64,000 nt of DNA, taken from Rouxiella aceris. GTDB lineage: Bacteria; Pseudomonadota; Gammaproteobacteria; Enterobacterales; Enterobacteriaceae. This document shows positions 54,164-62,809 of this stretch, in pieces. Positions within the stretch are counted from its first letter, which is position 1; every line of letters begins with the position of its first letter. The notes below the pieces were generated by a model. It was not told where the DNA came from and made no database searches. It saw nothing but the letters and a program-made list of their open reading frames with translations. The DNA is taken from NCBI RefSeq assembly GCF_012933545.1, contig NZ_JAADJU010000005.1:348525-412524 (forward strand). The letters run 5' to 3'. The position numbers and the translations under genes were made by a program.

Positions 54164-55174
54164 ATGCAAATAATGAGACCCCAGCATATTCGTTGGCTCA
54201 GTTTATTGATTGTTATGGGCGGACTGTTATTGATCCTGCCGCTTCAACTGTTGGGGTGTTTTCTCGCGGGCTTTATCGTTTATGAACTGGTCAATGGTCT
54301 GACCCCCTATTTTCAGAAAATTATCAGCGGCGAGCGCGCCCGCTGGCTGGTCGTAGTACTGATCAGCACCCTGGTGGTCAGTGCGCTGATCCTGGCGGTG
54401 ATGGGAATTGTCTCTTTTCTGCTGCACGATATGCGCAATCCCGCGGTGTTCAACGAAAAGGTCAGTGGTTTGCTTAGTGATGCGCAAAGTCGGCTTTCGC
54501 CGGTTATGTTGCATTATCTTCCGGCCAATCTCGAAGAGCTGCAGCGTGAATTTGTGCAGTGGCTACGTGAGCATGTGGTGATGTTGCAAAACGTCGGCAA
54601 AAATGCAGCTCATACTTTTGTAACCATGCTGGTGGGGATGATCCTCGGAGCGATTATTTCTCTGCAAAGACCAGGTGGCGAAGACCCCCAGGCGCCGCTA
54701 AAAAATGATTTACTACAGCGTATGCGTTTTCTCAGTAAGGCGTTTCGTAATGTCGTTTTTGCCCAGTTCCAGATTTCATTAATCAATACCTTTTTGTCTT
54801 GCGTATTTTTGTTCGGCGTTTTGCCGCTGTTTGGTATTCATCTGCCGTTATCCAAGACCTTAGTGGTGTTCACCTTTGTGTGTGGCTTACTGCCGGTGAT
54901 TGGTAATCTGATCTCCAATACGGTGATTTTTATCGTTGGTTTGTCTTTATCACTGTGGGTGGGGGTGCTGGTATTGATCTATCTGATCATCATCCATAAA
55001 GTTGAGTATTTCCTGAATGCGCGCATTGTCGGAACGCGTATTAATGCCAAATCCTGGGAAGTGCTGCTGGCGATGCTGATTTTTGAGTCGGCTTTTGGTT
55101 TGCCGGGCGTTGTTGCCGCCCCCATCTACTATGCTTATCTAAAAAGTGAGCTTAAAGACGCCGGACTTATCTGA
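54164..55174 (+). CDS. AI-2E family membrane transporter
   Basis: 336-residue inner-membrane protein of the AI-2E/PerM family (YdiK/TqsA type). N-terminal spans (LSLLIVMGGLLLILPLQLLGCFLAGFIVYELVNG), a soluble middle segment, then VFGVLP..., TFVCGLLPVIGNLISNTVIFIVGLS and the C-terminal RIVGTRINAKSWEVLLAMLIFESAFGLPGVVAAPIYYAYLK are as in the family. Substrate is not clear; members export diverse small molecules. ATG 54164 has AAGGA 8 nt upstream. Confidence 0.88.
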   Translation: MQIMRPQHIRWLSLLIVMGGLLLILPLQLLGCFLAGFIVYELVNGLTPYFQKIISGERARWLVVVLISTLVVSALILAVMGIVSFLLHDMRNPAVFNEKVSGLLSDAQSRLSPVMLHYLPANLEELQREFVQWLREHVVMLQNVGKNAAHTFVTMLVGMILGAIISLQRPGGEDPQAPLKNDLLQRMRFLSKAFRNVVFAQFQISLINTFLSCVFLFGVLPLFGIHLPLSKTLVVFTFVCGLLPVIGNLISNTVIFIVGLSLSLWVGVLVLIYLIIIHKVEYFLNARIVGTRINAKSWEVLLAMLIFESAFGLPGVVAAPIYYAYLKSELKDAGLI

Positions 55175-55362
55175 GTCCTGCCTCTCTGGCTGGGCCTGCC
55201 GTTCGCGCAGTGCTTAGCCAAAAATCCTTAAAAAAACAGATTTAGGCAAGGAGTGGCGAGGATCGTTATAACGATATTCCTCGCTTATCCGTCATACTTT
55301 GGCTCGGCCACCGCGCTCAGGCGCTGGCCAGACCACTCTCGTTTACCCTCAGGAGAACACAG

Positions 55363-56421
55363 ATGACTCTTAACGTCCGAGGCTTTGCCGCACAGTCCGC
55401 CGAGACACCGCTGGCACCTCATAACTTTATTCGTCGCGACCCTCGTGATACCGATGTTGTCATTGATATCGAGTACTGCGGCGTTTGTCACTCTGACATT
55501 CATCAGGCGCGTAACGAATGGCATTCAAGCGTCTACCCACTGGTACCTGGCCATGAAATCATCGGTCGCGTAACCCACGTAGGCGCCAAAGTCACCGCTT
55601 TCAAAGTCGGTGATGCAGTCGGTGTCGGTTGTATGGTTGACTCCTGCCAGCATTGCGAATCATGCAAGGCTGACCTGGAGCAATACTGTACCGAAGGCGC
55701 TACCATGACGTATAACAGTGTCGATCGTCATGACAAAATGCCTACTTTTGGCGGCTACTCCGAACAGATCGTGGTATCTGAAAAATTTGTTCTGCGTATT
55801 CCCGAAACCCTGGATATCAAAGCGGCTGCGCCTCTGCTGTGTGCCGGTATCACCACTTACTCGCCGCTAAAACACTGGCAGGTGAAAAAAGGCGACAAAG
55901 TGGCCATCGTGGGTCTGGGTGGATTAGGTCATATGGGACTGAAATTTGCCAAAGCGATGGGGGCAGACGTCACGCTGTTCACCCGTTCAGCGGGTAAAGA
56001 GCAAGAAGCCTACCGTCTGGGGGCCGATCACGTGGTGCTGTCTACCGATGAAAAGCAGATGGCAGCGGTAAAAAGCCACTTTGACTTTATTCTCGACACT
56101 GTGCCACACCAGCATGATCTGAATCCGTACCTGGATACGCTAAAACGCGATGGTACGCATATTCTGGTGGGGCTGATTGAGCCGGTAGAACCAGCGGTCC
56201 ACGCCGGTAAACTGATTATGGGTCGCAAGAGCCTGGTTGGTTCGCTGATTGGCGGTATTGCCGAAACCCAGGAGATGCTGGATTTTTGCGCCGAACATGG
56301 CATTAACTGTGATGTTGAGATGATCAACATGCAGGATATCAACGACGCCTATACGCGCATGCTGAAGAGCGATGTGAAGTATCGTTTCGTCATTGATATG
56401 GCTTCACTGAAAAATGCCTGA
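55363..56421 (+). CDS. Zinc-dependent NAD(P) alcohol dehydrogenase (YahK-like)
   Basis: 352-residue medium-chain dehydrogenase of the cinnamyl-alcohol/YahK type. Catalytic zinc site CGVCHSDIH and GHEIIGRV; structural zinc Cys cluster CQHCESCKADLEQYC; Rossmann motif VGLGGLGHMGLKFA; substrate loop LLCAGITTYSPLKHWQ. Reduces aldehydes with NADPH in close relatives. Ends with a strong hairpin at 56453-56484. Confidence 0.92.
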   Translation: MTLNVRGFAAQSAETPLAPHNFIRRDPRDTDVVIDIEYCGVCHSDIHQARNEWHSSVYPLVPGHEIIGRVTHVGAKVTAFKVGDAVGVGCMVDSCQHCESCKADLEQYCTEGATMTYNSVDRHDKMPTFGGYSEQIVVSEKFVLRIPETLDIKAAAPLLCAGITTYSPLKHWQVKKGDKVAIVGLGGLGHMGLKFAKAMGADVTLFTRSAGKEQEAYRLGADHVVLSTDEKQMAAVKSHFDFILDTVPHQHDLNPYLDTLKRDGTHILVGLIEPVEPAVHAGKLIMGRKSLVGSLIGGIAETQEMLDFCAEHGINCDVEMINMQDINDAYTRMLKSDVKYRFVIDMASLKNA

Positions 56422-56452
56422 CCGATAAGCACGTTGCTTTTTTTGCGCTTTT

Positions 56453-56484
56453 AAGCGGCAGCCCGAGAGATCGGGCTGCCGCTT
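56453..56484 (+). terminator. Terminator of the alcohol dehydrogenase gene
   Basis: Perfect 14-bp stem AAGCGGCAGCCCGA with loop GAGA, about 30 bp after the stop, followed by GTTCGTTAAATTTT. Confidence 0.75.
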
Positions 56485-56576
56485 GTTCGTTAAATTTTAC
56501 CTTTCCCCGCGTTGTCGACTTCTCGCCTTGTTGTCACAGTGGTATTCTTCTGCTTTCGCCGAGCGAAGGAAAATCA

Positions 56577-56924
56577 GTGGCTAAGAATTTTGATGAATTA
56601 ATCAGAGATATCGATCTGATTATTGAACATGTAGATAACCTGAAAAATCAGCCTGGACGCAGCCAGAAGAGCATCATTCCCCAGCCTGCTGAAAAGTTGG
56701 CCTACGATTCGTTTTCTGAGATTTACGCCTTAAAAGCGGTGATGCGGGCGTTTATCTCTTCTGTTGATACCATCGTGAAAGTGCAAATTGCTCATAAGGT
56801 AGAACAGGATATTGGCCATCTGGATTCTCGGGTGCGCTCAATTGGTGGTGATAGTGCCAAGGCCGAGGATCTGGCGCAAATCACTGCTTATGTGCGTCAT
56901 GCCGTATCGGAAATGATGGACTAG
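56577..56924 (+). CDS. Small hypothetical cytoplasmic protein
   Basis: 115-residue helical protein without signal or membrane segment. I do not recognise the family; RDIDLIIEHVDNLKNQPG and the C-terminal QITAYVRHAVSEMMD are the clearest blocks. GTG 56577 is the start, with AAGGA 8 nt upstream. It has its own terminator (56951-57005), so it is probably a single-gene unit. Confidence 0.7.
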   Translation: MAKNFDELIRDIDLIIEHVDNLKNQPGRSQKSIIPQPAEKLAYDSFSEIYALKAVMRAFISSVDTIVKVQIAHKVEQDIGHLDSRVRSIGGDSAKAEDLAQITAYVRHAVSEMMD

Positions 56925-57353
56925 CCTGTGGTTAACGGGGCAACTGTTTGACGCTGAATGTTTTTCGCCGGGTGCAATGGTGAATTATCACATTCAGCGT
57001 TTTTTATTGATCTTTATTTTTTCGTTGCCTCAGCGTTAATTTATTTTAAAAACAGTGGCATAAGTGCTGGCATAACCAGCGAATTGCTCGCTAAATCGAC
57101 GATCTACACTAATTGCTCGCAGTAACTGTTAAAAAGAGTTGCTATTCGATGGCAGTCATGAGTAAATACGTCTCGGCCTGTGGTACAGACCTATTTATGC
57201 ACGACATCCTGAGTAAAGTGGTTCAAATTTAAAGCGTTATCCTCGATAACCCTGATCTGACGAATTTCCTTCTTAGTGCCTCCATAAGTAACGACTGAAA
57301 TCCGGCTATAACATGCCCATGGTGGCGAAATTTATATTTAAAAGGTAATTCCT
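56925..57353 (+). promoter_or_regulatory. Cold-shock gene leader with upstream terminator
   Basis: 429 bp without a gene. It first holds the terminator at 56951-57005 (perfect 11-bp stem ACGCTGAATGT/ACATTCAGCGT, followed by TTTTTATT). The remaining AT-rich stretch should carry the csp promoter and a long 5' leader; cold-shock transcripts of this family usually have one. A TGACGAA element near 57256 resembles a cold box, but weakly. Confidence 0.4.
56951..57005 (+). terminator. Terminator of the hypothetical gene
   Basis: Perfect 11-bp stem with a 28-nt loop, followed by TTTTTATT, 27 bp after the stop at 56924. Confidence 0.75.
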
Positions 57354-57563
57354 ATGTCAATGATGAAAGGTCAGGTTAAGTGGTTTAACGAGTCTAAAGG
57401 CTTTGGCTTCATCACTCCTGCTGACGGTAGCAAAGATGTATTCGTACACTTCTCCGCTATCCAGGATCAAGGTTTCAAGACCCTGGCTGAAGGCCAGAAC
57501 GTACAGTTCTCTATCGAGAACGGTGCTAAAGGTCCGTCTGCGGCTAACGTTACCGCTATCTAA
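57354..57563 (+). CDS. Cold-shock protein, CspE/CspC-like
   Basis: 69-residue OB-fold RNA chaperone. RNP1 KGFGFITP and RNP2 VFVHFSAI are present; the C-terminus [14 protein letters not shown] is closest to CspE. Length and pattern are canonical. ATG 57354 has AAGGT 7 nt upstream and a terminator follows at 57604. Confidence 0.95.
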   Translation: MSMMKGQVKWFNESKGFGFITPADGSKDVFVHFSAIQDQGFKTLAEGQNVQFSIENGAKGPSAANVTAI

Positions 57564-57603
57564 TCTCACTTAACCGCTGTTTACAGCGTTTAAAGTAGAT
57601 TAC

Positions 57604-57628
57604 AAAAACCCGCTTAGGCGGGTTTTTT
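57604..57628 (+). terminator. Intrinsic terminator of the csp gene
   Basis: AAAAACCCGC-CTTAGG-type stem with GCGGG and a TTTTTT run; textbook form, about 40 bp after the stop. Confidence 0.9.
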
Positions 57629-57789
57629 ATTGCCTGTTATTCAGTATTGGTTATGCTTTTAAGATGCTGTTGTCGAGTTTGGGCTGTGGCCAGCCATGTG
57701 TTTAGACATGCCGATGGCCGCCTGATTTGTACTAGAATAAGAGGGTGCGTTAGACAGACGCAGCTAATTCAACAAGATGGGATAAATGC

Positions 57790-57984
57790 ATGAAGGTAAA
57801 CGATCTGGTGACGGTAAAAACCGATGGCGGCCCGCGTCGGGAAGGTAAGGTTCTGGCAGTAGAGACCTTTTATGAAGGGGTCATGTATCTGGTTGCGCTG
57901 GATGATTATCCGGCAGGCGTCTGGTTCTTTAATGAGACGCAAAGTAAAGATGGCACCTTCGTGGAGCCGCGTGACGCCCACTGA
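57790..57984 (+). CDS. Small conserved hypothetical protein (SH3/KOW-like)
   Basis: 64-residue protein, mainly beta ([45 protein letters not shown]). The segment resembles SH3-like/KOW barrels, but no named family is recognised. ATG 57790 has a weak ribosome site (AAGATGGGA). A palindromic element begins about 30 bp downstream and may end the transcript. Confidence 0.65.
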   Translation: MKVNDLVTVKTDGGPRREGKVLAVETFYEGVMYLVALDDYPAGVWFFNETQSKDGTFVEPRDAH

Positions 57985-58013
57985 TTGGCTTCGCCTCTGA
58001 TCCCCATAAAAAA

Positions 58014-58186
58014 ACGTCCAGCATAACTGGACGTGAGTTTGATGACAAAGTCGTCTTGATGATCGAGATACCCGGGCATAGCACACCTAGGGGCGCTCCG
58101 GCGGGCAAGCCCGCTACGACCCCAACGGTGCACTCTCCCTAATAACGGACTTTGTCAGCAGTCTGACGTCCAGCATAACTGGACGT
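58014..58186. repeat. Palindromic element with long inverted ends (MITE- or BIME-like)
   Basis: Two copies of one 21-bp hairpin (stem ACGTCCAG/CTGGACGT, loop CATAA) at 58014-58034 and 58166-58186. Inside them TGACAAAGTC (58041-58050) and GACTTTGTC (58148-58156) are inverted partners, so each end forms an imperfect inverted repeat of about 39 bp around a GC-rich centre. No ORF inside. It sits between convergent genes. Confidence 0.75.
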
Positions 58187-58239
58187 TAGTTTTTGGTAGT
58201 CGTTCTGCAAAATAGTGGCTTATTGATGCCTGGCGGCCA

Positions 58240-59943
58240 CTAAAAGGTTTCCCAGTTCGTGTCTGAACTATTGGCGAGAGCGAGTTTCATCGGTTCAGCG
58301 TTTCTCGGTGCCGGACCACGCTTATCCTGCGAGCGGGCATTGGCTTCAAGCCGGAACACTGCCACGGCCTGGGTAAGCTTCTCTGCCTGCGCCTCAAGAG
58401 ATGCGGCAGCCGAAGAGGCCTGCTGTACCAGAGAGGCGTTTTGCTGCGTCACACCATCCATTTCCGAGACGGCTAAGGTCACCTGGCTGATACCCCGGCT
58501 CTGTTCGTCGGATGCCGAGGCGATCTCTCCCATAATATCGGTAACTTGGGTCACTGCGGTGACAATTTCTGCCATGGTATCGCCCGCATTGTTAACCAGA
58601 ATACTACCGTCGCCGACCAGTTCGACCGACTCGCCAATCAGTGATTCAATCTCCTTGGCTGCCTGGGCACTGCGTTGTGCCAGATTACGCACTTCGCTGG
58701 CGACCACCGCAAAACCACGCCCCTGTTCACCGGCGCGTGCAGCCTCAACGGCAGCGTTAAGCGCCAGGATATTAGTCTGGAAGGCGATACTGTTAATTAC
58801 ATTGGTGATTTCGGCAATTTTCTTCGAACTGTGGGAGATATTTTCCATAGTGCTGATAACGTCAGCCACAATATCTCCGCCTTTTTGCGCTTTATCTGAC
58901 GCGTTGGCGGCAAGTTTGCTGGCATGATGGGCGTTTTCCGAGTTCTGTTTTACCGTTGCCGTTAATTGTTCCATGCTGGCGGCGGTCTGCTCCAGCGCTG
59001 CGGCCTGCTGCTCGGTACGGGAGGAGAGGTCGGTATTACCAGAGGCAATTTCCGTTGAGCCATGGTAAATCGAGGTGGCACCCTCACGCACGGTCAATAC
59101 CGTGGTGGCCAACGCGCGTTGCATCTGTTGCACGTTTTCGTTGAGCACGCCAATCTCGTTATGGCCCGAAATAAAGCCCGGATGCGTCAGGTCACCTGCG
59201 GCAATTTTCTGAATATGGGTGACCAAGCGGCCCACGGGATTGATAATCACTTTGCGGATGACCAGATAAGCCATTAGCGTCAGCAGTAAAGATAAAATAA
59301 ACGCCACTGCCATTAAGATATAACCCAGTTTTGAATCAGACTGTGCTTTATCGTTGATCGCATTAGCGGTTTGATTACGAAAAGCAATAGCCTTAAGCAA
59401 AGGGACGTTGTAGGCGACATCCAGCTTACTGCTGGTCTCGGTTTCCAGGGCAATGACTTCTTCAACATGGCCTTCACGCGCGCTCTGCATCATCGGTTGC
59501 AGACCCTGCGTCATATACTCATCAAAGGCCTTCTTGAGAGGCTCATCGAGACTATAATCAGTAGGGGTCTTATTGCCACGATTCAGATAGGTGTTAAATG
59601 AATCCTGTGCCTGTTTAAGTCTGGCTGCGGTGGCATCAAGGGCAATGTTCGCCTGTTCCTGATCGCCGCCGCGCATAGCCGCACCGGCCTGGATTAGGAT
59701 CAGTCGTGCGGTACGCATATGGTTGGAACTATTGGAAAGGGCAAGTCTGGTTTGTAGTTCGCTGGTGGATTGATCCAGCGCGGTATTACTTTGCTTGAGA
59801 AAATAGCTGGCTGCGCCAATAGATATGGCAAATAAAACCAGTACGCCGACCAGGATGGTACTGATAAGGCGGCCTAGTTTTATATTATTAATAAACGAAG
59901 CATTGTTGTGGCTATTTGTAGCTGTAAGAGTATCCATTTTCAT
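58240..59943 (-). CDS. Methyl-accepting chemotaxis protein (Tar/Tsr class)
   Basis: 567-residue chemoreceptor. Membrane spans at about 20-45 and 200-225 enclose a periplasmic four-helix sensor; a HAMP domain follows ([16 protein letters not shown]); the signalling tip [39 protein letters not shown] is fully conserved; the C-terminus ends in the canonical NWETF, so it can recruit CheR. Start could be ATG 59943 or 59937. Ligand unknown. Confidence 0.93.
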   Translation of the reverse strand: MKMDTLTATNSHNNASFINNIKLGRLISTILVGVLVLFAISIGAASYFLKQSNTALDQSTSELQTRLALSNSSNHMRTARLILIQAGAAMRGGDQEQANIALDATAARLKQAQDSFNTYLNRGNKTPTDYSLDEPLKKAFDEYMTQGLQPMMQSAREGHVEEVIALETETSSKLDVAYNVPLLKAIAFRNQTANAINDKAQSDSKLGYILMAVAFILSLLLTLMAYLVIRKVIINPVGRLVTHIQKIAAGDLTHPGFISGHNEIGVLNENVQQMQRALATTVLTVREGATSIYHGSTEIASGNTDLSSRTEQQAAALEQTAASMEQLTATVKQNSENAHHASKLAANASDKAQKGGDIVADVISTMENISHSSKKIAEITNVINSIAFQTNILALNAAVEAARAGEQGRGFAVVASEVRNLAQRSAQAAKEIESLIGESVELVGDGSILVNNAGDTMAEIVTAVTQVTDIMGEIASASDEQSRGISQVTLAVSEMDGVTQQNASLVQQASSAAASLEAQAEKLTQAVAVFRLEANARSQDKRGPAPRNAEPMKLALANSSDTNWETF

Positions 59944-60154
59944 CCGCTCAATATATCCAGCATGACTTGGGTACAGCACCGCTGTACGTGCCTGACAATG
60001 ATAAAGGCTGGCCTCTGACTGGCAACCTTCCCTAATGGCAACTTAATCCGCGCCATCAATAGTCATCGGCATCTATGAGCAGACATTTAATTAATATTTG
60101 TGTAACATTTTTTCTGAATGTGTGGTGCCTGTCGCAGTTTGCTATGAAACGTGA

Positions 60155-60179
60155 TCTCAGGGCATGCAATGCCCTGAGA
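60155..60179 (-). terminator. Terminator of rcsA
   Basis: Perfect 11-bp stem TCTCAGGGCAT/ATGCCCTGAGA with a 3-nt loop, 10 bp past the rcsA stop. T content after it is modest. Confidence 0.6.
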
Positions 60180-60188
60180 CTTGAACAG

Positions 60189-60815
60189 TTAACTGACGTA
60201 AATGCCTTCTGTCAGCGAGTCACTGAGTCGCACCACATGGTAGATAATGTGCTTGTTCTGGGTTTTGATTTTGCGTTTGATACTGCCTTTATAAGATGAC
60301 ACGGTCTTTGCCTTGATCCTCAGTTTGTCTGAAATCTGGATCGTACCTTCCCCCGACATCCACATTTTTAACATATTGGATTCACTGCGGCTTAAGATCA
60401 CCGGAGTAATATCCAGTTGTGCGCTGGCCTGGCTGGCCACGTTTTGATGGCTGATATAGTTGCTTAGCAACTGATTGAGCGTTTCGGTTTTAATCGACTT
60501 TGAGGAGATGATGACGTTTTTGCGTACAAACACATATTCCTCAAAATGGATGCGAGTGCTGGACATAAAAATAAAAAACAGGGTCTCCGGGTGCTCCGCA
60601 ATCAGACTGCGAATGGTGCAGCAGCTTAGCGACGGGGGAGAGAAACAGGCTTCGTTAATAAAAACGACCCGAGGGAGATGATGCTGACAACTTAGCTTGA
60701 GTTCTTCCAGCTCAGTGGCGTAAGTTATCTCGCGTGGGTCAATGCCATTGCTGATAAGTGTGTGAACCAGTCCCAGTCGGGTAAAACTGCATAAATCCAA
60801 AATTATTGTTTGCAT
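60189..60815 (-). CDS. rcsA: RcsA, activator of capsule synthesis
   Basis: 208-residue LuxR-type regulator, matching E. coli RcsA (207) end to end: MQTIILDLCSFTRLGLVHTLIS at the start, VVFINEACF, EYVFVRKNVIISSKSIKTETL and the HTH LSRSESNMLKMWMSGEGTIQISDKLRIKAKTVSSYKGSIKRKIKT. It partners with RcsB to turn on capsule and repress flagella. ATG 60815 has AGAGGA 7 nt upstream; the longer frame from 60944 would be a non-homologous extension. Its ribosome site lies in a small hairpin (60823-60835). Confidence 0.95.
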   Translation of the reverse strand: MQTIILDLCSFTRLGLVHTLISNGIDPREITYATELEELKLSCQHHLPRVVFINEACFSPPSLSCCTIRSLIAEHPETLFFIFMSSTRIHFEEYVFVRKNVIISSKSIKTETLNQLLSNYISHQNVASQASAQLDITPVILSRSESNMLKMWMSGEGTIQISDKLRIKAKTVSSYKGSIKRKIKTQNKHIIYHVVRLSDSLTEGIYVS

Positions 60816-60822
60816 TTGGTAA

Positions 60823-60835
60823 GTCCTCTTAGGAC
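60823..60835 (-). promoter_or_regulatory. Hairpin covering the rcsA ribosome site
   Basis: On the minus strand GTCCT-AAG-AGGAC forms a 5-bp hairpin that pairs the AGAGGA ribosome site of rcsA. It could reduce translation unless opened. The remaining stretch upstream to about 61230 is AT-rich, as in H-NS-silenced rcsA promoters, with no gene in it. Confidence 0.35.
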
Positions 60836-61231
60836 GTCCGTGTTCTGCATAATGATTGGATAAAATTTCTGTAGGGCAAAAAATAGCAAAGGGCAAAAGG
60901 CCGCTTTGCTCCTCCTTTTTGCTATAAAAAACCGCAAAATTCAAAGGGATTTTTTTGAAGTAAACCCGTTAACCGACCTTACATAAATTTGACTTATGTT
61001 CTCTTTCATTATGGATAGCCGAAAGGGGGTAACAAAGAAGTTAATGAATAGTAATCATTGTAATAACATAGCGAAATAACCACCTAATGACACTGTTTTT
61101 CGAGCTGCACATATAATTTATATTTATAACTATATCTATTGTTAATTGTTAAAAATAATTCATATATTTTTTCACGCTAAAAACTGGCACCCGGGCGAGG
61201 TTAAGTGCCGGTTTTCTTGCCCAAAGCTGGC

Positions 61232-61760
61232 TTAGAGTGGCTGGCGGCAGGTAATCGTTGACTCAACAGCCTTTGCTATATCGACTTCTTCCGCCATCCA
61301 GTTGACCAATGCTGCGAATACCCGGCTTTCCTTCCGGAGTGGTTGCGGTACAGCGCACTATGCCTGCGTCATCCAATAGTTTAAGAAATTGATTACGTTT
61401 GTATGTTTCTTGTTCGCTTTGGTCCCGCAATCAAGAGCAAAACACACCACATTCAATAGCAGCGGAGTAATCAATTGAAAACCGTCGGTTTGCCCGAGCT
61501 TGGTGCCGAGCAGTGTGGCCAGCTTGACGTTGCGCTCAACAATTTCTGCTATCCCGCTGCGGCCATCGGCTTTTAGTGCCATCTACACCGGCAGAGCACA
61601 AAAACGCCGCGAGTTTTCCGGGGTCAGATGCAAAAAATTGTCTGGCAAGGTTTGCTAAAAACCTGCACCAAATGGCTGGATCCTGGTCCATCCAGACGAG
61701 GATATCGGTATAGATGGCATACTTTATATCGTTTATTCGCACAATTGCAGTGCAAAACAT
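61232..61760 (-). pseudogene. Decayed PLP-dependent decarboxylase (C-terminal part)
   Basis: Pieces of one protein lie in successive frames on the minus strand. MALKADGRSGIAEIVERNVKLATL and TPLLLNVVCFAL (61582-61400) continue, one frame over, as YKRNQFLKLLDDAGIVRCTATTPEGKPGI (to about 61322) and, one frame further, as VFAALVNWMAEEVDIAKAVESTI (to 61232). Together they give the C-terminal domain of group II PLP decarboxylases. A TAG at 61583-61585 sits just before MALKADG (probably once TGG). At least two frameshifts and one stop; the N-terminal two-thirds are gone. Confidence 0.72.
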
Positions 61761-61839
61761 AGGGTAGATTATAGTCTGCCAGGGGGAGGGTGCTTGTCGT
61801 TCATCCGTGAGGAGAGGGTTAGATCGATGGAATATTTTT

Positions 61840-62490
61840 ATGACTGAAATAATTTTGTTGAGTAAGAATGCGCTGGCGCTGTCAGCGATGTCATCTATCG
61901 TCGCTGAAGTTTCCGCCGGTTGGGTAGAAAAAGTGCGGGTTGTCTCAGTGAACAGCTACTCCGCCTTAAGCCAGCTGGAACTGGGTGGAACTCGCCATGC
62001 TGTGGTGGTCGATCTCTCGTCACTGGCCTGTTTTGAGCGCTATGATACTCTTCAGAAAATAAGGCATATTGTTCCGCAAACTCGGGTACTGGCTCTGTGC
62101 CATGAACCGACCTATTCTGATATGTTCCGTTTTATTTCTTCACAATGTCACCTGGTGCTTTCCGACCGGGTCGATGTCAGTCATTTTCGCAGTGCGGTGC
62201 AGCAATTGGTCTGCTCACAGCAGGAGAGCACTTATCCACCGGTGATGAGTCGCCATAAAATTGGCTATTTACTGCTGAGCAGCCGCGAAGTCGAAGTGTT
62301 AAAGCTGATTATGCACGGATTTTCCAGCCTGAGCATTGCTGAAAAACTCGGTATTGATGTTAAAACGGTTTCTGCGCATCGCCAGAGTATTTTTATCAAA
62401 CTTCAGGTCACCAATCTGGCAGGCTTGCACGATAAGATCACCCACGATAACGAGCTGGATTGGCCGCGTTCTGTCGAGAAGGTTGCCTGA
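61840..62490 (+). CDS. LuxR-type regulator with receiver-like N-domain
   Basis: 216-residue regulator. The N-terminal half has a receiver-like fold (TEIILLSKNALALSAMSSIVAEV; AVVVDLSSL with one candidate Asp), but the surrounding acidic pocket and the conserved Lys are not obvious, so it may be phosphorylation-independent. The C-terminal HTH LSSREVEVLKLIMHGFSSLSIAEKLGIDVKTVSAHRQSIFIKLQV is standard. ATG 61840 has GGA about 8 nt upstream; the frame from 61807 is longer. It is not RcsB. Target unknown. Confidence 0.83.
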   Translation: MTEIILLSKNALALSAMSSIVAEVSAGWVEKVRVVSVNSYSALSQLELGGTRHAVVVDLSSLACFERYDTLQKIRHIVPQTRVLALCHEPTYSDMFRFISSQCHLVLSDRVDVSHFRSAVQQLVCSQQESTYPPVMSRHKIGYLLLSSREVEVLKLIMHGFSSLSIAEKLGIDVKTVSAHRQSIFIKLQVTNLAGLHDKITHDNELDWPRSVEKVA

Positions 62491-62809
62491 CGACTCCGGA
62501 ATATTCTTAAAAGTCCTTAGCGAACGGACAATAACCTAATCGCTGCCAGTCTCCCCCTGCTGGGCGTATGCTACGCCCAGACCCCGCACCAGTGGATGTT
62601 CCAAAATCTGAGCAACCGCATCTTGCAAGCAGTTTTTTAGCGTAAAGCCTTCAATTTCTGATACTCGTCACATGAATTTTAAGTTAGCCTTGTGGTCGTA
62701 AATTTTTAACCTCGATTGCATTGTCGTTCTTTACTCTTGAGTGCGAGCGGACCTGACTGGGGTGCATTCGAAATCATACAATTGCTAAGCCAAAGGAAAC
62801 CCTTCCGGC
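62491..62809 (+). promoter_or_regulatory. opgD upstream region
   Basis: 319 bp without a gene, between the LuxR gene and opgD. Likely holds the opgD promoter; an AAAGGAAA site lies 10 nt before ATG 62810. I see no other structure. Confidence 0.45.

Noticed and set aside
60816..61230. DsrA-like small RNA near rcsA
   Set aside because: In E. coli dsrA lies near rcsA, but I see no conserved three-stem RNA here.
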